Part shown: piece by piece, positions 1 to 9,887 of the stretch
Layout: each line of letters starts with the position of its first letter
Position numbering within the stretch: the stretch's first letter is position 1
Virus record (IMG/VR): IMGVR_UViG_3300006104_000014
Location: 1 to 64,000 of that record
From: a virus
Length of the DNA stretch: 64,000 bases
Reading direction: 5' to 3' (one strand)
The notes under the pieces: model-generated
Databases searched by the model: none
The model's input: only the letters and a program-made list of their open reading frames with translations
What the model was told of the DNA's origin: nothing
Made by a program: the position numbers and the translations under genes

Positions 1-1424
1 CCGGTCGTGCCTTGATATCCCTGCAAACCCTGTGTGCCTTGGTTGCCCTGCGGTCCCGTTGAACCTTGGGAACCTTGGTTACCTTGCGAACCTTGTACGC
101 CTTGGTTGCCTTGCGCTCCGGTCGTGCCTTGATATCCCTGCAAACCCTGTGTGCCTTGGTTTCCCTGATATCCTTGAGTTCCTTGGCTACCCTGTGCGCC
201 CTGTACGCCCTGATTACCTTGGTATCCCTGCGTGCCTTGAACTCCTTGGGTTCCTTGCGCTCCGGTCGTGCCTTGGTAGCCTTGAGAACCTTGTGCGCCC
301 TGATAGCCCTGCACACCTTGGCTACCCTGAGTGCCCTGATATCCTTGAAAGCCTTGATTGCCTTGTGCTCCGGTGGTTCCTTGTGATCCTTGTGATCCTT
401 GCGGCCCGGTCAAACCTTGATAACCCTGTGATCCTTGCGGCCCGGTCAAACCTTGATAACCCTGTGCTCCTTGAGGTCCGGTAGCGCCGGCAGAACCGGG
501 AGAAGATGCCAGCGAGAATGTCCAGTAGGCTCCGTAGGTTCCTGTACCGCTGTGTGAGTAAACGAGGACGGTAATGGAGGTGTCCAACGAGAGGGCTGTA
601 ATCTGCCCGTAGAGCGACACGCCAGCGTTGTTGTAGACGTAGACCCATTCCTGACCACCATAGGCTGCAAGATACGCTCCGGTGTAGGGCGTGGCAAAAG
701 TGACTGAGGTTCCGTCAATGCCGCCGTTTAGCGTGACCGAGGTGGTTGAGGTGACATTGAGGAACGAGCGACCTTGGTTTCCCTGATATCCTTGACTTCC
801 CTGAACACCTTGAGAGCCAGAGCCCTGAATACCTTGTGCGCCTTGGAAGCCTTGGTAGCCCTGGTAGCCCTGGTAGCCCTGGTAGCCCTGCGGGCCGATG
901 TCTCCTTGTGGTCCCTGAGCACCGTCGTTGCCTTGCGGACCTTGTGGACCTTGTGCTCCACCACCGCCACCACTAAATGTTATTGGAACCCAAACACCAC
1001 CACCATCTCCACTATTTAATCCTGTACCGGGGTTACTGCTTCCTTGAAACCCAAGTACTTGCCCTGAAGCTGGTACTACATTAGCAATTGGGTATCCGTT
1101 TAAACCAACTACAGTTGGATTGGGGAAAGAACCATCTAAGTCACCATTTGCAGGTCCGGTAGCTAATCCTAATTCACCACAAAAGAAGAGTAATCTGTAG
1201 GAAGGAGAAGCTCTTTTTTCTACAATCCAATCTTGACCTTGTTGCAAAGAGCTTAATACAACACCAGGTGGAAGTACAGTTAGGTCAATCTGATATTGGA
1301 ACCCAATAGCATCCTGCCCTACTACTCTAGCCGTATCAGTAAGACTATCTACATAGGGTTCTGTTTGTAAAGTAACTCTTCTAACGTTGGAAGATGTATC
1401 ATATTGTCTATGAATTGTTGGCAT
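1..1424 (-). CDS. Collagen-like tail fibre protein (partial, runs off left edge)
   Basis: The frame opens at ATG 1424 (MPTIHRQYDTSSNVRR) and stays open to base 1 without a stop, so at least 474 residues are encoded and the C-terminus is missing. Residues 1-150 are non-repetitive. Gly-x-Gln and Gly-x-x triplets (GPQ, GYQ, GNQ, GTQ) fill about 155-215. A globular segment covers about 217-310, and a longer triplet tract runs from about 312 to the edge. Such tracts in phage proteins form collagen-like trimeric stalks of tail fibres. It follows the baseplate hub gene, which fits a receptor-binding or fibre role. Part of the tract repeats at the DNA level, so copy number may vary between isolates. 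Confidence 0.85.
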   Translation of the reverse strand, partial: MPTIHRQYDTSSNVRRVTLQTEPYVDSLTDTARVVGQDAIGFQYQIDLTVLPPGVVLSSLQQGQDWIVEKRASPSYRLLFFCGELGLATGPANGDLDGSFPNPTVVGLNGYPIANVVPASGQVLGFQGSSNPGTGLNSGDGGGVWVPITFSGGGGGAQGPQGPQGNDGAQGPQGDIGPQGYQGYQGYQGYQGFQGAQGIQGSGSQGVQGSQGYQGNQGRSFLNVTSTTSVTLNGGIDGTSVTFATPYTGAYLAAYGGQEWVYVYNNAGVSLYGQITALSLDTSITVLVYSHSGTGTYGAYWTFSLASSPGSAGATGPQGAQGYQGLTGPQGSQGYQGLTGPQGSQGSQGTTGAQGNQGFQGYQGTQGSQGVQGYQGAQGSQGYQGTTGAQGTQGVQGTQGYQGNQGVQGAQGSQGTQGYQGNQGTQGLQGYQGTTGAQGNQGVQGSQGNQGSQGSTGPQGNQGTQGLQGYQGTT

Positions 1425-1505
1425 TTAGTTTCTCTAGTACTTGGGGGAAAATATATTAAAACTTTGTTTCAATTTAAGAGACTCGAGTCTCTATATGTGT
1501 CTTCT

Positions 1506-4505
1506 TTAGCTAACGGGGAATCCATAATGCATAATTTGTACATTTCCATTAGCATCTCTGGTAATAGGGCACGTAACCTGAGCTTCTGTAGTAAACCCAC
1601 CTTCTCTTGAACCTTGGTGTGTTACTGACTGTACATAAACTTCAATCCCGTGATCAGCTAAATTAATTCTCATACCTGGATAAAGCTCAGGCATAAACGT
1701 AAACGAAACCTCTGTAGTATATTGTTGGGACCAATTTAAAAGGAACAGCTGCCAAGCATACATAAATTCAAGCAAATGACTTTGAATCATTGGCTGTTCT
1801 TGTACTATTGGCCTCATGCCATACCTATTTAGGAAGTTGATAGCTTGGTTACCAAATAGAGAATCTGTAGCTTTCTTATCTCCCTTGAATAAATATGCCA
1901 TAATTTCTGGAATTTGCAATGAAACAATTCCATTACTAGAAATCCAGTCAGCAAGCTGAACACCCTGTCCCATAAAGAAAGGATCTCCAGCAACGCCTAC
2001 GTGGGTAACTAAGTAATTATCATCATGTTGAATTTTAAAGTCTAAAATTTCGATGTCATAAACATCAATAGTTGGAGCTGTACCATATAACCCAAAGTAA
2101 TCTGGATACCAGGCAACAAAATCACCATTGGGGGCTGATTGGAAATCCCTAAGGCTTGTAGTAATTAGTGTAGATATGCTACTTAATACTGGGACATCAG
2201 AAATAAAAGCTCTGGGAGAACCAAACATCCATAATGCTTTTGTATCCATTCCAGCATTTGTCCACTCAAAGTTAAAATTACCATTTCCTGTACTAGAAAT
2301 GTTAGTGGATGCACCAGTTGTTCCAGTTACAGATGTAGTAATTTGAGTAGTAGGAGTAAGGTTTCCATAAACTGAAACTGTATTGTTGTTAATGTTTCCT
2401 GGTGTTACACCAGATGCTAAAGTTGTTGACGTCATAGTAGTACTGCCCCGGCCCTCATCTGTAACACCAGTAGAGGGTCTTCTAATACCACCAATAGCTT
2501 TTAACCCAGAAGATCCAGGAACCCAGTATTGAATTATTTCACTAAGACTAGCCAATATAATACCAGGGCTTCCTGGAGCATGATTCCCAATAGTATCGTT
2601 CTTATCAGGCCCACCAGCAGCTTGGATAACTTGTACTCCACTTCTGCCTTGAACTTCTCCAACGTACATCATTACGTGCTGAGCTTGTGTAGACCCCTCC
2701 ATCCAAAAGATCAAATCTCCAGTTCTTAATGTGTTAGTTAACTTATTAACTTTAATACCGTACCCGTTAGGGTCACAAACTCCATTTTGATTTAATTCAC
2801 TTACTGGAATAAATCTACCAGGCATATCAGTATCTGTTCGTAAACCTTCTGCACCCTTTCCACCAAAGTTTAATCCAGCTTTAGAATAGCTCCAATCTAC
2901 TAAACCTGAGCAGTCAAAACCTGTTGGTGTAGTTCCAGATCCACTATGTCCATAACCCCAAGAATAAGGTTTTCCTAGCTGTGTTAAAGCATAAGATACA
3001 GCACTAGCTGCTACGTTTGTTCCATTTTGGTCATTTACAGTCGTACTGCTACCCATTGTTATAAGGCTACTTTGCCCTGTTGTAACAATTTTACCGTTAG
3101 TTGGTTTATCTTGGGGAAAACTGCTATTAAGATTAAAACCAGCAGCCTTTAATTGCTGCTGCAAGCTTGTACTGTTTTGTACACCTGGAGTAATCAACGA
3201 AGAAGTAGTATCAACAAAAGCACATGTTACAGGTACTACGTTGCTGTAATAAAAATCTAATTCTCTATTAACTCCTTGTCTTGTTACTACGGGACCAGCT
3301 AAAGCTTCCCAAGCTGCCCTACTTAGTCCAATACCAGCATCTTTACCACCTGGAGGGACTTTTGCTGTAATACTTGCCCTTACAACTACCTGATTTCCAT
3401 TTTGAGTGTTAGTAAGAAGTATGGGTCTACCTTCATTAAAGTTACTATCTTCAGATAACCAGTCTCTGGCCGTATTCCTAGCATCACTGTTAATATTAGG
3501 TTCGTTGGAGTAAGGCCAAGGAATGATTGACCAAAAGTCTACTGGACCCCACTGTGGGTTCTTAATAGCATCTTTTCCTGCACAGTTACCAGGTGATAAA
3601 GTATTACCTTGATCAATATAACTCTGTAACTCAGTGTTATCTAAGCCTATAATTTCAACACCGTCTTGCTTAGTTGAGCTTACAGCCCTATTATAAGCTA
3701 CAGCATAAGCATAGGTTTTTTGACCATAAGGAATTTCTACAAGAGATTGATTTACTGCTCCACCATTACTAGTAGTAGGATTATTCCAAGCAATTGCTTC
3801 ATCTTGAGCTAATAAGTTAGCTCCAGCTGCAATTCCAGCTCCATCTAGTAGTTGCATTAAGGTTACTGTACTATTTTGGGACAATGATGTAGCTGAGTTA
3901 CCTACAATGTCATTATTGTAAATATTTTCAGCATATGTTATCCAGTCATTGGGTAAAGCTGAAATATGAATATTGCTAAGTGGCCAGTAAGCTACCTGGG
4001 ACAGTACGTCTCTAACACTTTGGGCTACTCCACCATCATTTCCGTAACCAACAACTGCATTACTAATATCTTTACCCTCTAAGATACCAGGTACTAATGC
4101 TTGAAACTGTGGGATTGAAGCATCCCAATAAACATTTTGCAATCTATAGAGTGTACAGTTTGCAGTAATTTGTATTGGGGATGGGATAAGTCCAATAATA
4201 GGAGCTGAAGTTACAAACCCAGAAAATACTTGTAAATAGGTAGTTCTTTTAAGCAGGATAATAATTCTATCCATAGTCTCAATGATTGGAGGCTCCGTCC
4301 CAATAGCGCCAGGTGTACCTGCTGGGGTGTATTTCCAGTCTTTATTAGTAAGAATTACTGATGCAGAACTAGTAGCATTAACCTGTCTTGTTACAGTAAA
4401 TGACATAACGTCATCCGAAACATCAATGAAACCATTTCTAGTTGTAGAAATATACACTTTAACATCAGGTGTATATGCAAAGGTTCCAGCGTTACCAAAA
4501 GGCAT
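1506..4505 (-). CDS. Baseplate hub / tail lysin with NlpC/P60 peptidase domain
   Basis: This 999-residue protein has an N-terminal part (about 1-450) resembling hub proteins that thread on the tail tube, an embedded NlpC/P60 peptidase (about 495-660), and a long C-terminal structural part. The nucleophile is Cys in TGFDCSGLVDW (about 530) and the His is in AQHVMMYVGE (about 612). The family cuts peptide cross-links in peptidoglycan, so it probably opens the wall during injection. Its ATG overlaps the stop of the upstream gene by one base (TAATG), and it sits downstream of tape measure and baseplate genes as hubs normally do. The peptidase is clear. The hub role is inferred from position and size. 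Confidence 0.85.
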   Translation of the reverse strand: MPFGNAGTFAYTPDVKVYISTTRNGFIDVSDDVMSFTVTRQVNATSSASVILTNKDWKYTPAGTPGAIGTEPPIIETMDRIIILLKRTTYLQVFSGFVTSAPIIGLIPSPIQITANCTLYRLQNVYWDASIPQFQALVPGILEGKDISNAVVGYGNDGGVAQSVRDVLSQVAYWPLSNIHISALPNDWITYAENIYNNDIVGNSATSLSQNSTVTLMQLLDGAGIAAGANLLAQDEAIAWNNPTTSNGGAVNQSLVEIPYGQKTYAYAVAYNRAVSSTKQDGVEIIGLDNTELQSYIDQGNTLSPGNCAGKDAIKNPQWGPVDFWSIIPWPYSNEPNINSDARNTARDWLSEDSNFNEGRPILLTNTQNGNQVVVRASITAKVPPGGKDAGIGLSRAAWEALAGPVVTRQGVNRELDFYYSNVVPVTCAFVDTTSSLITPGVQNSTSLQQQLKAAGFNLNSSFPQDKPTNGKIVTTGQSSLITMGSSTTVNDQNGTNVAASAVSYALTQLGKPYSWGYGHSGSGTTPTGFDCSGLVDWSYSKAGLNFGGKGAEGLRTDTDMPGRFIPVSELNQNGVCDPNGYGIKVNKLTNTLRTGDLIFWMEGSTQAQHVMMYVGEVQGRSGVQVIQAAGGPDKNDTIGNHAPGSPGIILASLSEIIQYWVPGSSGLKAIGGIRRPSTGVTDEGRGSTTMTSTTLASGVTPGNINNNTVSVYGNLTPTTQITTSVTGTTGASTNISSTGNGNFNFEWTNAGMDTKALWMFGSPRAFISDVPVLSSISTLITTSLRDFQSAPNGDFVAWYPDYFGLYGTAPTIDVYDIEILDFKIQHDDNYLVTHVGVAGDPFFMGQGVQLADWISSNGIVSLQIPEIMAYLFKGDKKATDSLFGNQAINFLNRYGMRPIVQEQPMIQSHLLEFMYAWQLFLLNWSQQYTTEVSFTFMPELYPGMRINLADHGIEVYVQSVTHQGSREGGFTTEAQVTCPITRDANGNVQIMHYGFPVS

Positions 4506-5308
4506 TAGCTTCCTATCTGTTGTGCTTGAGTTGGGTTGGGTACAGTAGAAACTGGTGGAGCAGTATTATTAAAATATGTAGTCCCACCGTAGATAGCTAA
4601 AGTACTTTCTCCAGGAATTAAACTTACGTCTATTCCAGATTTTATCAGCTGGGTAGAGTAATCATTAAAAAGTGAATTGGAAGGAACATTAACGGGTAGT
4701 AGGAAAGCTTCATTTGCTTGATCAGCTATTCCACTAGATGTTATAGCTCCAGTAAGATTATTTAAAATGTTCATATTATATGAACGTGTAAAGGTAGATT
4801 TAAATCTAGAGTATTCTTTTTCTGCTGTTTGAATCCAACCTTGGAACACTGAAGGAAAATCTGTACTTGACAAAGTTGTACTAGACCCAACACTTTCGTC
4901 ACTAATCAATGGGTTTCCATTAGCATTATTTAGTAATGTTAAAGTCATTGGAGTGGGTTGGGACCCCGTAGTTAATGCTGAAGCTCTATGGTGAGACCTT
5001 ATAGAGTTTTGGAATAATTGCATATCATGAAAGCTTGTAACATTATTTACTGACTGTAAAGCCCATTGGATGGTAAACGAAATAAACATTTCTCCACGTC
5101 TAATAGGGAACCAAGAAATGCCTCTCCTAACTTGACTGGAGTCATACTGTGTAAAGATACCTGTTTGCAAAGAAGTTATATTTACGTAAAAATCCCTCGT
5201 ACCAGAGTTTGATCTGTCTGCTAAAGTAATGATAGCATTATGTGGATTTGTACTATTTAGAAGATTAGAACCAACTGTAGATGTAGACTTTGCAGTAGGA
5301 TCTGACAT
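4505..5308 (-). CDS. Baseplate or tail protein of unknown role
   Basis: The product has 267 residues and no recognised motif. It is rich in Ser, Thr and Asn with alternating polar and hydrophobic stretches, as in beta-rich virion proteins. Residues 60-110 (RRGISWFPIRRGEMFISFTI) are the most distinctive. It lies between a small gene and the hub gene, in the part of contractile-tail clusters that encodes inner baseplate parts. Its stop overlaps the hub start. The structural role is inferred from position only. Confidence 0.6.
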   Translation of the reverse strand: MSDPTAKSTSTVGSNLLNSTNPHNAIITLADRSNSGTRDFYVNITSLQTGIFTQYDSSQVRRGISWFPIRRGEMFISFTIQWALQSVNNVTSFHDMQLFQNSIRSHHRASALTTGSQPTPMTLTLLNNANGNPLISDESVGSSTTLSSTDFPSVFQGWIQTAEKEYSRFKSTFTRSYNMNILNNLTGAITSSGIADQANEAFLLPVNVPSNSLFNDYSTQLIKSGIDVSLIPGESTLAIYGGTTYFNNTAPPVSTVPNPTQAQQIGS

Positions 5309-5309
5309 A

Positions 5310-5495
5310 TCAGTCTCCTAAGAAGTTCAAGGGATTATCTGCACTCACAAGGTTAGATTGATGTATCATACCCTGTACATTAGACCATGCAAAACCATTG
5401 AAGGGGATAAGCTCAGATTCTGGAAAAGTCCTAACAGTTGAAATTGGACAATTAGCTACAAAACCTTGAGTGCTATTTACGGGATTTTGACTCAT
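5310..5495 (-). CDS. Small tail-cluster protein
   Basis: This 61-residue ORF (MSQNPVNSTQGFVANC...) fills the space between two tail genes exactly, with one base to the upstream stop and one to the downstream start, which argues that it is translated. It carries one Cys and no membrane segment. Small proteins near this position in contractile tails can be tube-initiator or baseplate parts, but nothing in the sequence decides this. Confidence 0.6.
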   Translation of the reverse strand: MSQNPVNSTQGFVANCPISTVRTFPESELIPFNGFAWSNVQGMIHQSNLVSADNPLNFLGD

Positions 5496-5496
5496 T

Positions 5497-6123
5497 TTAA
5501 CCCTGACCTGTAACTTGACTTAATTGATTAAACGAAACTACTCCAGAAGTATTTTGATCTAATCCAGCATAATAACTATTAAAGCCTATACCATGTGTAC
5601 CATTGCTTAAGTTCATATTTACAAATAATGAAACAAGCTCATCAAAACCTGTTTGCCCTGATCCAACTTGCTGGATATCTCCGTATCCACCGTCATCTTG
5701 TATTTCAAACTGAATAGTATAGGGATAAGTTACCGTTGTTGGGTCCCATCCAATATTCATACCTCTAATCCAAACGTAGAGACTACCTATGTCACCAAAG
5801 CTGACACTTGGTAAAACAAACTCTAGAGCTTTAGAATTTTGTACCTGCCATTCCTGCAAAGATTTAATATACTTATAGAGATTGAGCAAATTAAATCTAG
5901 AGCCACTATCTCCAGATAATGACATGCTCCCTGTTTTTACAGAAAGAATTTGGGTAACACGGCCACCGTAGGTATCAAACGATATTTTATTAATATCATA
6001 AGACCAAGTTAAATCGTTTGGGTTAAAGGGTAGTGGCACAATCTTTGTAGCTCCCTGCTTATTTAGGTGAGCTATAAGGTGTGCTGTATTAGATTGAGTT
6101 GTATTGATGTCAATAGGGGCCAT
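5497..6123 (-). CDS. Probable tube-initiator/baseplate protein
   Basis: The 208-residue product has the pattern of proteins found directly after tape measures in contractile systems: an N-terminal PFNPNDLTWSYDINK followed by mixed beta strands with Gly turns (SMSLSGDSGSRFNLL, SLYVWIRGMNIGWDP). It may join the tube to the hub. No enzymatic motif is visible. It starts 15 bases after the tape measure stop, so both are likely co-translated from one mRNA. The assignment is by position and general resemblance. Confidence 0.6.
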   Translation of the reverse strand: MAPIDINTTQSNTAHLIAHLNKQGATKIVPLPFNPNDLTWSYDINKISFDTYGGRVTQILSVKTGSMSLSGDSGSRFNLLNLYKYIKSLQEWQVQNSKALEFVLPSVSFGDIGSLYVWIRGMNIGWDPTTVTYPYTIQFEIQDDGGYGDIQQVGSGQTGFDELVSLFVNMNLSNGTHGIGFNSYYAGLDQNTSGVVSFNQLSQVTGQG

Positions 6124-6138
6124 TAATATATTACCAAT

Positions 6139-8931
6139 CTAAAAGATGTCGTCCCAAAGATGCTCAGCTCCATGGCCAACCCATTGTCCAGCATTTGCAA
6201 CAGATCCTACAGTAGCTACAGCAAGATTTTCAACTGAACCAAATCTAGAAAGTTCACCAGCATGTCTTCCACGCTGTCTATCAAACAACGATTGAGCATT
6301 TCTTGCAGCTTCTGGATTATTAATAATTCTAAGAAGAGCACGAGCACCCGGGGTAAGATCAAACTGTGCTTTAAAGGCCTTAGATTCTCCTGCAAAGCCT
6401 CCCTGTGTAGCAGCAAGATTCCTATTGTTTTCTAAGTCAGCTAAGGTTCTCCAATTGGTGCCATTCATAAGTTTATGGGTATTGGGGTCCATATTACCCA
6501 TTTGTGCCTGACCACTATTAATAGCATTTGCCCATGCAGCATACCTAGCTGTAACTCTAGCACTTCCAGAGCTCTTCATATCTTGAAGCTCTTGGTCAGT
6601 AACTTGCTCATATGTCCCGTTAGCTTTTTTAAGTCTGTAGACTAAGCCTGTAGTCATACCCTTATCGTTTGATGTCAAACTCCAACGTTTTCTGGCATCA
6701 GACTCAGCTAATCTAACAGTCCCAACATACTGTCTTTCAAACATAGTTAGCCCAAGCTGTTCTCTTTCACTCATAGCAGTAAGTTCTTTGGTCTTCATTG
6801 AGTGCATCTCTGAAGATGCCAAACCTTCAATTCTTTGAGCTTCAGCAGTATGAGGAGAACCTCCAAGTGCAGCAACTCCACTTGTGACTACACTTAACCT
6901 CTTATAAGCTGCTTCAACAGCGTTTGTTTGAGTCCAGGAGGTTCCATCTGCATTGGGCATATATTGGTCAAAGATCATAGCAAGTTGCATAGCAAACTGA
7001 CCAACCTTAGCCTTACTATCTCCGTGCTTTAATCCAAGTCTAGCAAGAAGCCCGTCAATTACAGAATCGGATGCTGAAGCAGCGTTAATATCATTTTGCT
7101 GTGCATTACCAGTTCCTCCAGCACCTTGCAAATAATTATACATACTAGATGGAGCAATACCCAGCTGTTGAGCAATCATAGCTTGCCCACCATAGCTTTG
7201 GAATAGAGCAGCTGAACTTCCAGCATTTTGTAATTGAAGATCACCTTGATAAGTTGTTGCCAAACTTAATGCAGCAACACTAAGGCCAGACCCAGTCATA
7301 CCCATACCACCCATAGACTGTAGGTTGGTCGTAAAGTTTTGCTGTAATGCTGCAAAGGATGTAGAAGTACCAGAAGAAACTGTTGCTAAATCACTTAGGG
7401 CACTAGACAATTCTCCTACTGACATTTTAGCTGTTACTACAGCAGCTGCAAACATTTGGGCTGATTCTTGGGGGCTTATGTCATAATTTTCTTTTGCAAA
7501 GATACCAAAATTATATGACTGATCAAGTGTTGAGCCTCTATATCCAGCGGATAAAGCCTGCATACGGATTTGTCTAGAGTCTCCTGAACTAACTCTACCA
7601 AGAGTACTTATACCAGTCCACATATCTTGTAAGCCATACCCTACAGCTTGGCCTTCACTAGTACCACCAGTTACACCTGTATAGGCTTGTTGCTGTTGAG
7701 CCCCATAAGAAAAAGCCTTATAAGTCATAAGACCAGCAGCTACAACAGCAGCTACTGGTAAAGCAACTTCAGCAGCTCCAGCTCCTGCACCACTTAATGC
7801 TCCACCTAAAAGAGAACTTCCACCTTCTGCAGCAGCACTAGCTGAAGCTGTATCAGCTGCTAAACTTTCTCCTGTATAACCAAGAGTTTTGGCTGCTGAT
7901 CTTTCTGCAAGGGCTTTAGAAGCACCAGCATCCATTTTTCCAGCAACATGTTCATCAAATGCAGCTTGTTGATCAGCAAGTGTAGATAGTGACTTTTTAG
8001 CCCCATAAGCTCTAAGAGATCTCCCCAAGTACCCAAGACCTGACTCATCAGCAGTTAAGCTTTCAATTCTACGAAGTGTATACCCTAATCTACCAGACCC
8101 TGGAAGGTTAGTTGCCTGAATACCAGATACTAATTGACCAAACTTTTTATGAGCTTCTTTGGCAATTCGTTCGCCTTCAGATATTCTCTTTACTGTTTTC
8201 CTTCGAGTCTTTTTAGGGGTAACTCCACTAAAATTGATCTTCTTACCAGTTGCTGGGTTAGTATAGGTTGTCCCTGGGCCTGTTGGGGGATCTTCCTCTT
8301 CATCATCATCATCGTCTGAATCTTCCCCGAAACCACCACCACTACCACCAAAAATAATAGGAGGTCTTATACGGCCACCACCGCCTCCTCCACCGCCACC
8401 TGTAGCCGTCGAAAGACCAGCAGATGTTTGTACAGCTTGGGTATTTTGATGAATAGCAGAAGCTAACTGACCTATTAACTGTTCTAAGTCTTGTGTACTC
8501 GAAGCTGATATACCAGCTGGCCCTCCACTACCACCATGAAGTAAGTTACCTAAGTTAACTCCACTAAGGTTACCACCAAGTGCATTACTAATTTGGCCAA
8601 TACTAGTATTTAACTCACTAAAAGCAGACTTTAACTGCTGTGTAGTACGAAGCTGATTATCAACAGCATCACGAATTTGTAGCTCAATTTGTAGAGCTTC
8701 TCTTCTTTCACCCAAGGATGTTTGCTGATCAGACAGCAACTTTCCAAACTTTTCTTGGGTAGTCTCAATGGACTCTTCAAAAGCTTTTTGGGTACTTACT
8801 GTTTGTTGATAAAGGCTTAGGAAGGTAGTCATTTCTTGGATACTTCTATCCAAGTTAGTTCTAAACTCCATGGGGAGGATAATAGCCCCTGGACCTGGTC
8901 CTAAGATATTATCGTTATAATCCATCTTCAT
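6139..8931 (-). CDS. Tape measure protein
   Basis: At 930 residues this is the second longest tail gene, and it lies directly after the tail assembly chaperone, where tape measures sit. Residues 20-115 are predicted coiled coil (EESIETTQEKFGKLLSDQQT). They are followed by a poly-Gly hinge near 185, a run of Asp and Glu near 210, and an Ala-rich region with a hydrophobic segment (VALPVAAVVAAGLMTYKAF, about 395-415) that could insert in the host membrane. The start overlaps the frameshifted chaperone reading frame by 17 bases. Length suggests a tail of roughly 130-140 nm if the usual 0.15 nm per residue holds. Confidence 0.88.
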   Translation of the reverse strand: MKMDYNDNILGPGPGAIILPMEFRTNLDRSIQEMTTFLSLYQQTVSTQKAFEESIETTQEKFGKLLSDQQTSLGERREALQIELQIRDAVDNQLRTTQQLKSAFSELNTSIGQISNALGGNLSGVNLGNLLHGGSGGPAGISASSTQDLEQLIGQLASAIHQNTQAVQTSAGLSTATGGGGGGGGGRIRPPIIFGGSGGGFGEDSDDDDDEEEDPPTGPGTTYTNPATGKKINFSGVTPKKTRRKTVKRISEGERIAKEAHKKFGQLVSGIQATNLPGSGRLGYTLRRIESLTADESGLGYLGRSLRAYGAKKSLSTLADQQAAFDEHVAGKMDAGASKALAERSAAKTLGYTGESLAADTASASAAAEGGSSLLGGALSGAGAGAAEVALPVAAVVAAGLMTYKAFSYGAQQQQAYTGVTGGTSEGQAVGYGLQDMWTGISTLGRVSSGDSRQIRMQALSAGYRGSTLDQSYNFGIFAKENYDISPQESAQMFAAAVVTAKMSVGELSSALSDLATVSSGTSTSFAALQQNFTTNLQSMGGMGMTGSGLSVAALSLATTYQGDLQLQNAGSSAALFQSYGGQAMIAQQLGIAPSSMYNYLQGAGGTGNAQQNDINAASASDSVIDGLLARLGLKHGDSKAKVGQFAMQLAMIFDQYMPNADGTSWTQTNAVEAAYKRLSVVTSGVAALGGSPHTAEAQRIEGLASSEMHSMKTKELTAMSEREQLGLTMFERQYVGTVRLAESDARKRWSLTSNDKGMTTGLVYRLKKANGTYEQVTDQELQDMKSSGSARVTARYAAWANAINSGQAQMGNMDPNTHKLMNGTNWRTLADLENNRNLAATQGGFAGESKAFKAQFDLTPGARALLRIINNPEAARNAQSLFDRQRGRHAGELSRFGSVENLAVATVGSVANAGQWVGHGAEHLWDDIF

Positions 8932-9834
8932 CCCCTAATAAGTCTATATCAATTCCATGTTGCTCTAGGGAGTTAGTTGAAATTATTTGTAACTCTTGGG
9001 CTTCTTCTTTGTTGTCTAGACCGTAACCCATCTTCTTAGAGAGTTCAGCAAAGTCCCGGAAGACTTCTTCTGCTTCTTCCATGCTTTCTGGGTTGACCCA
9101 GACAATTTCGTCAACGCTGTAAGAGTTAAGTTCTTCTCTCTTATCCTGATAAGCCTTGTAAAGCTCAGGACGGTGAATTAAGAGATCTTGCTGGAACTTT
9201 TCATCCAGTGACTCAATTTCACGCTTTTGCTCTAAGTGTAAAAATAAGATAAGAAAATTTTGCTGTATTGTATTGAGATTATTATTAGTAAGTACACCCT
9301 TGTTGTAGGCTAACCTAATATGATGGAGGATGTAGGGATCTACTTCCCATCTTTTGGGTTATCGTTTTCACTCTCTACTTCATCTTCGAAAATAGGAGTT
9401 GGGCCAGGTGCTTGGAAGATCCCTAGTTCTTGCAGTACACTTAATACTTGGCCCTCTAATTGGTCAACTTCTACGTAAAGGATATCAATAACGAAATCAT
9501 ACCAACCATTAACTACGTAGTCATACTTTTGTTGGAGTACGTTAGAACCCTTAGAGGCTGGAACTAATCTTCTTCCATCTACGGATTCCAATGCAGCAGC
9601 TACAACAGCAGCTCTATAGGCTCTACCGTATCCAACTGTATCTTCGTATGGTTTAGTTAAAAGGCTAATTTCTAGCTTTTCATTAACAGTAAGTGTTTTG
9701 ATAACAAACTTGTGGAAAGGGATTGAATTAACTTCTTTTTTCAAGTACCCTAGGTATAATAAACCTTCAAACTTATCTTTCCACTCTTCTGGAAAGGTAA
9801 GTAAGTTTTCTTCACTAAGTTGGGTTTCCAACAT
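8915..9834 (-). CDS. Tail assembly chaperone, -1 frameshift fusion
   Basis: After codon 161 (AAA at 9354-9352) a -1 shift gives a 306-residue fusion that ends at TAA 8917-8915. The downstream frame is open for 145 codons (PKRWEVDPYILHHIRLAY... to ...LLGDEDGL), is rich in Glu and Lys with helical character, and lacks an early start codon. This reproduces the lambda G/GT arrangement conserved in long-tailed phages, where the minor fusion product recruits tail tube subunits to the tape measure. The fusion frame overlaps the tape measure start by 17 bases. Without the shift, the 400 bases between the two genes would be unexplained. Confidence 0.85.
9340..9834 (-). CDS. Tail assembly chaperone, short form
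   Basis: The 164-residue protein lies immediately before the tape measure and would bind it during tail assembly, as lambda gpG does. It has no enzymatic motif. Its last codons contain a -1 slippery heptamer, so most ribosomes would end at the TAG at 9340 while a fraction continue in the -1 frame (see the 8915-9834 entry). The start is ATG 9834 with an AAGGAGAT ribosome site close upstream. Identification rests on position and the frameshift arrangement. Confidence 0.8.
   Translation of the reverse strand: MLETQLSEENLLTFPEEWKDKFEGLLYLGYLKKEVNSIPFHKFVIKTLTVNEKLEISLLTKPYEDTVGYGRAYRAAVVAAALESVDGRRLVPASKGSNVLQQKYDYVVNGWYDFVIDILYVEVDQLEGQVLSVLQELGIFQAPGPTPIFEDEVESENDNPKDGK
9352..9358 (-). promoter_or_regulatory. 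-1 ribosomal frameshift site CCCAAAA
   Basis: In the chaperone frame the sequence reads aaC CCA AAA, an exact X XXY YYZ slippery heptamer, four codons before the TAG stop. A -1 slip enters the long open frame that continues to 8915. Confidence 0.8.
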
Positions 9835-9887
9835 ATCTCCTTAGGTCAAGGATAGATGATCTATCTACCTTTGTTACTGCTTAAAAA

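Noticed and set aside
1-980. Tandem short repeats suggesting a CRISPR array
   Set aside because: The repeats are in-frame Gly-x-Gln codons on the minus strand without constant-length spacers; they encode a collagen-like stalk.
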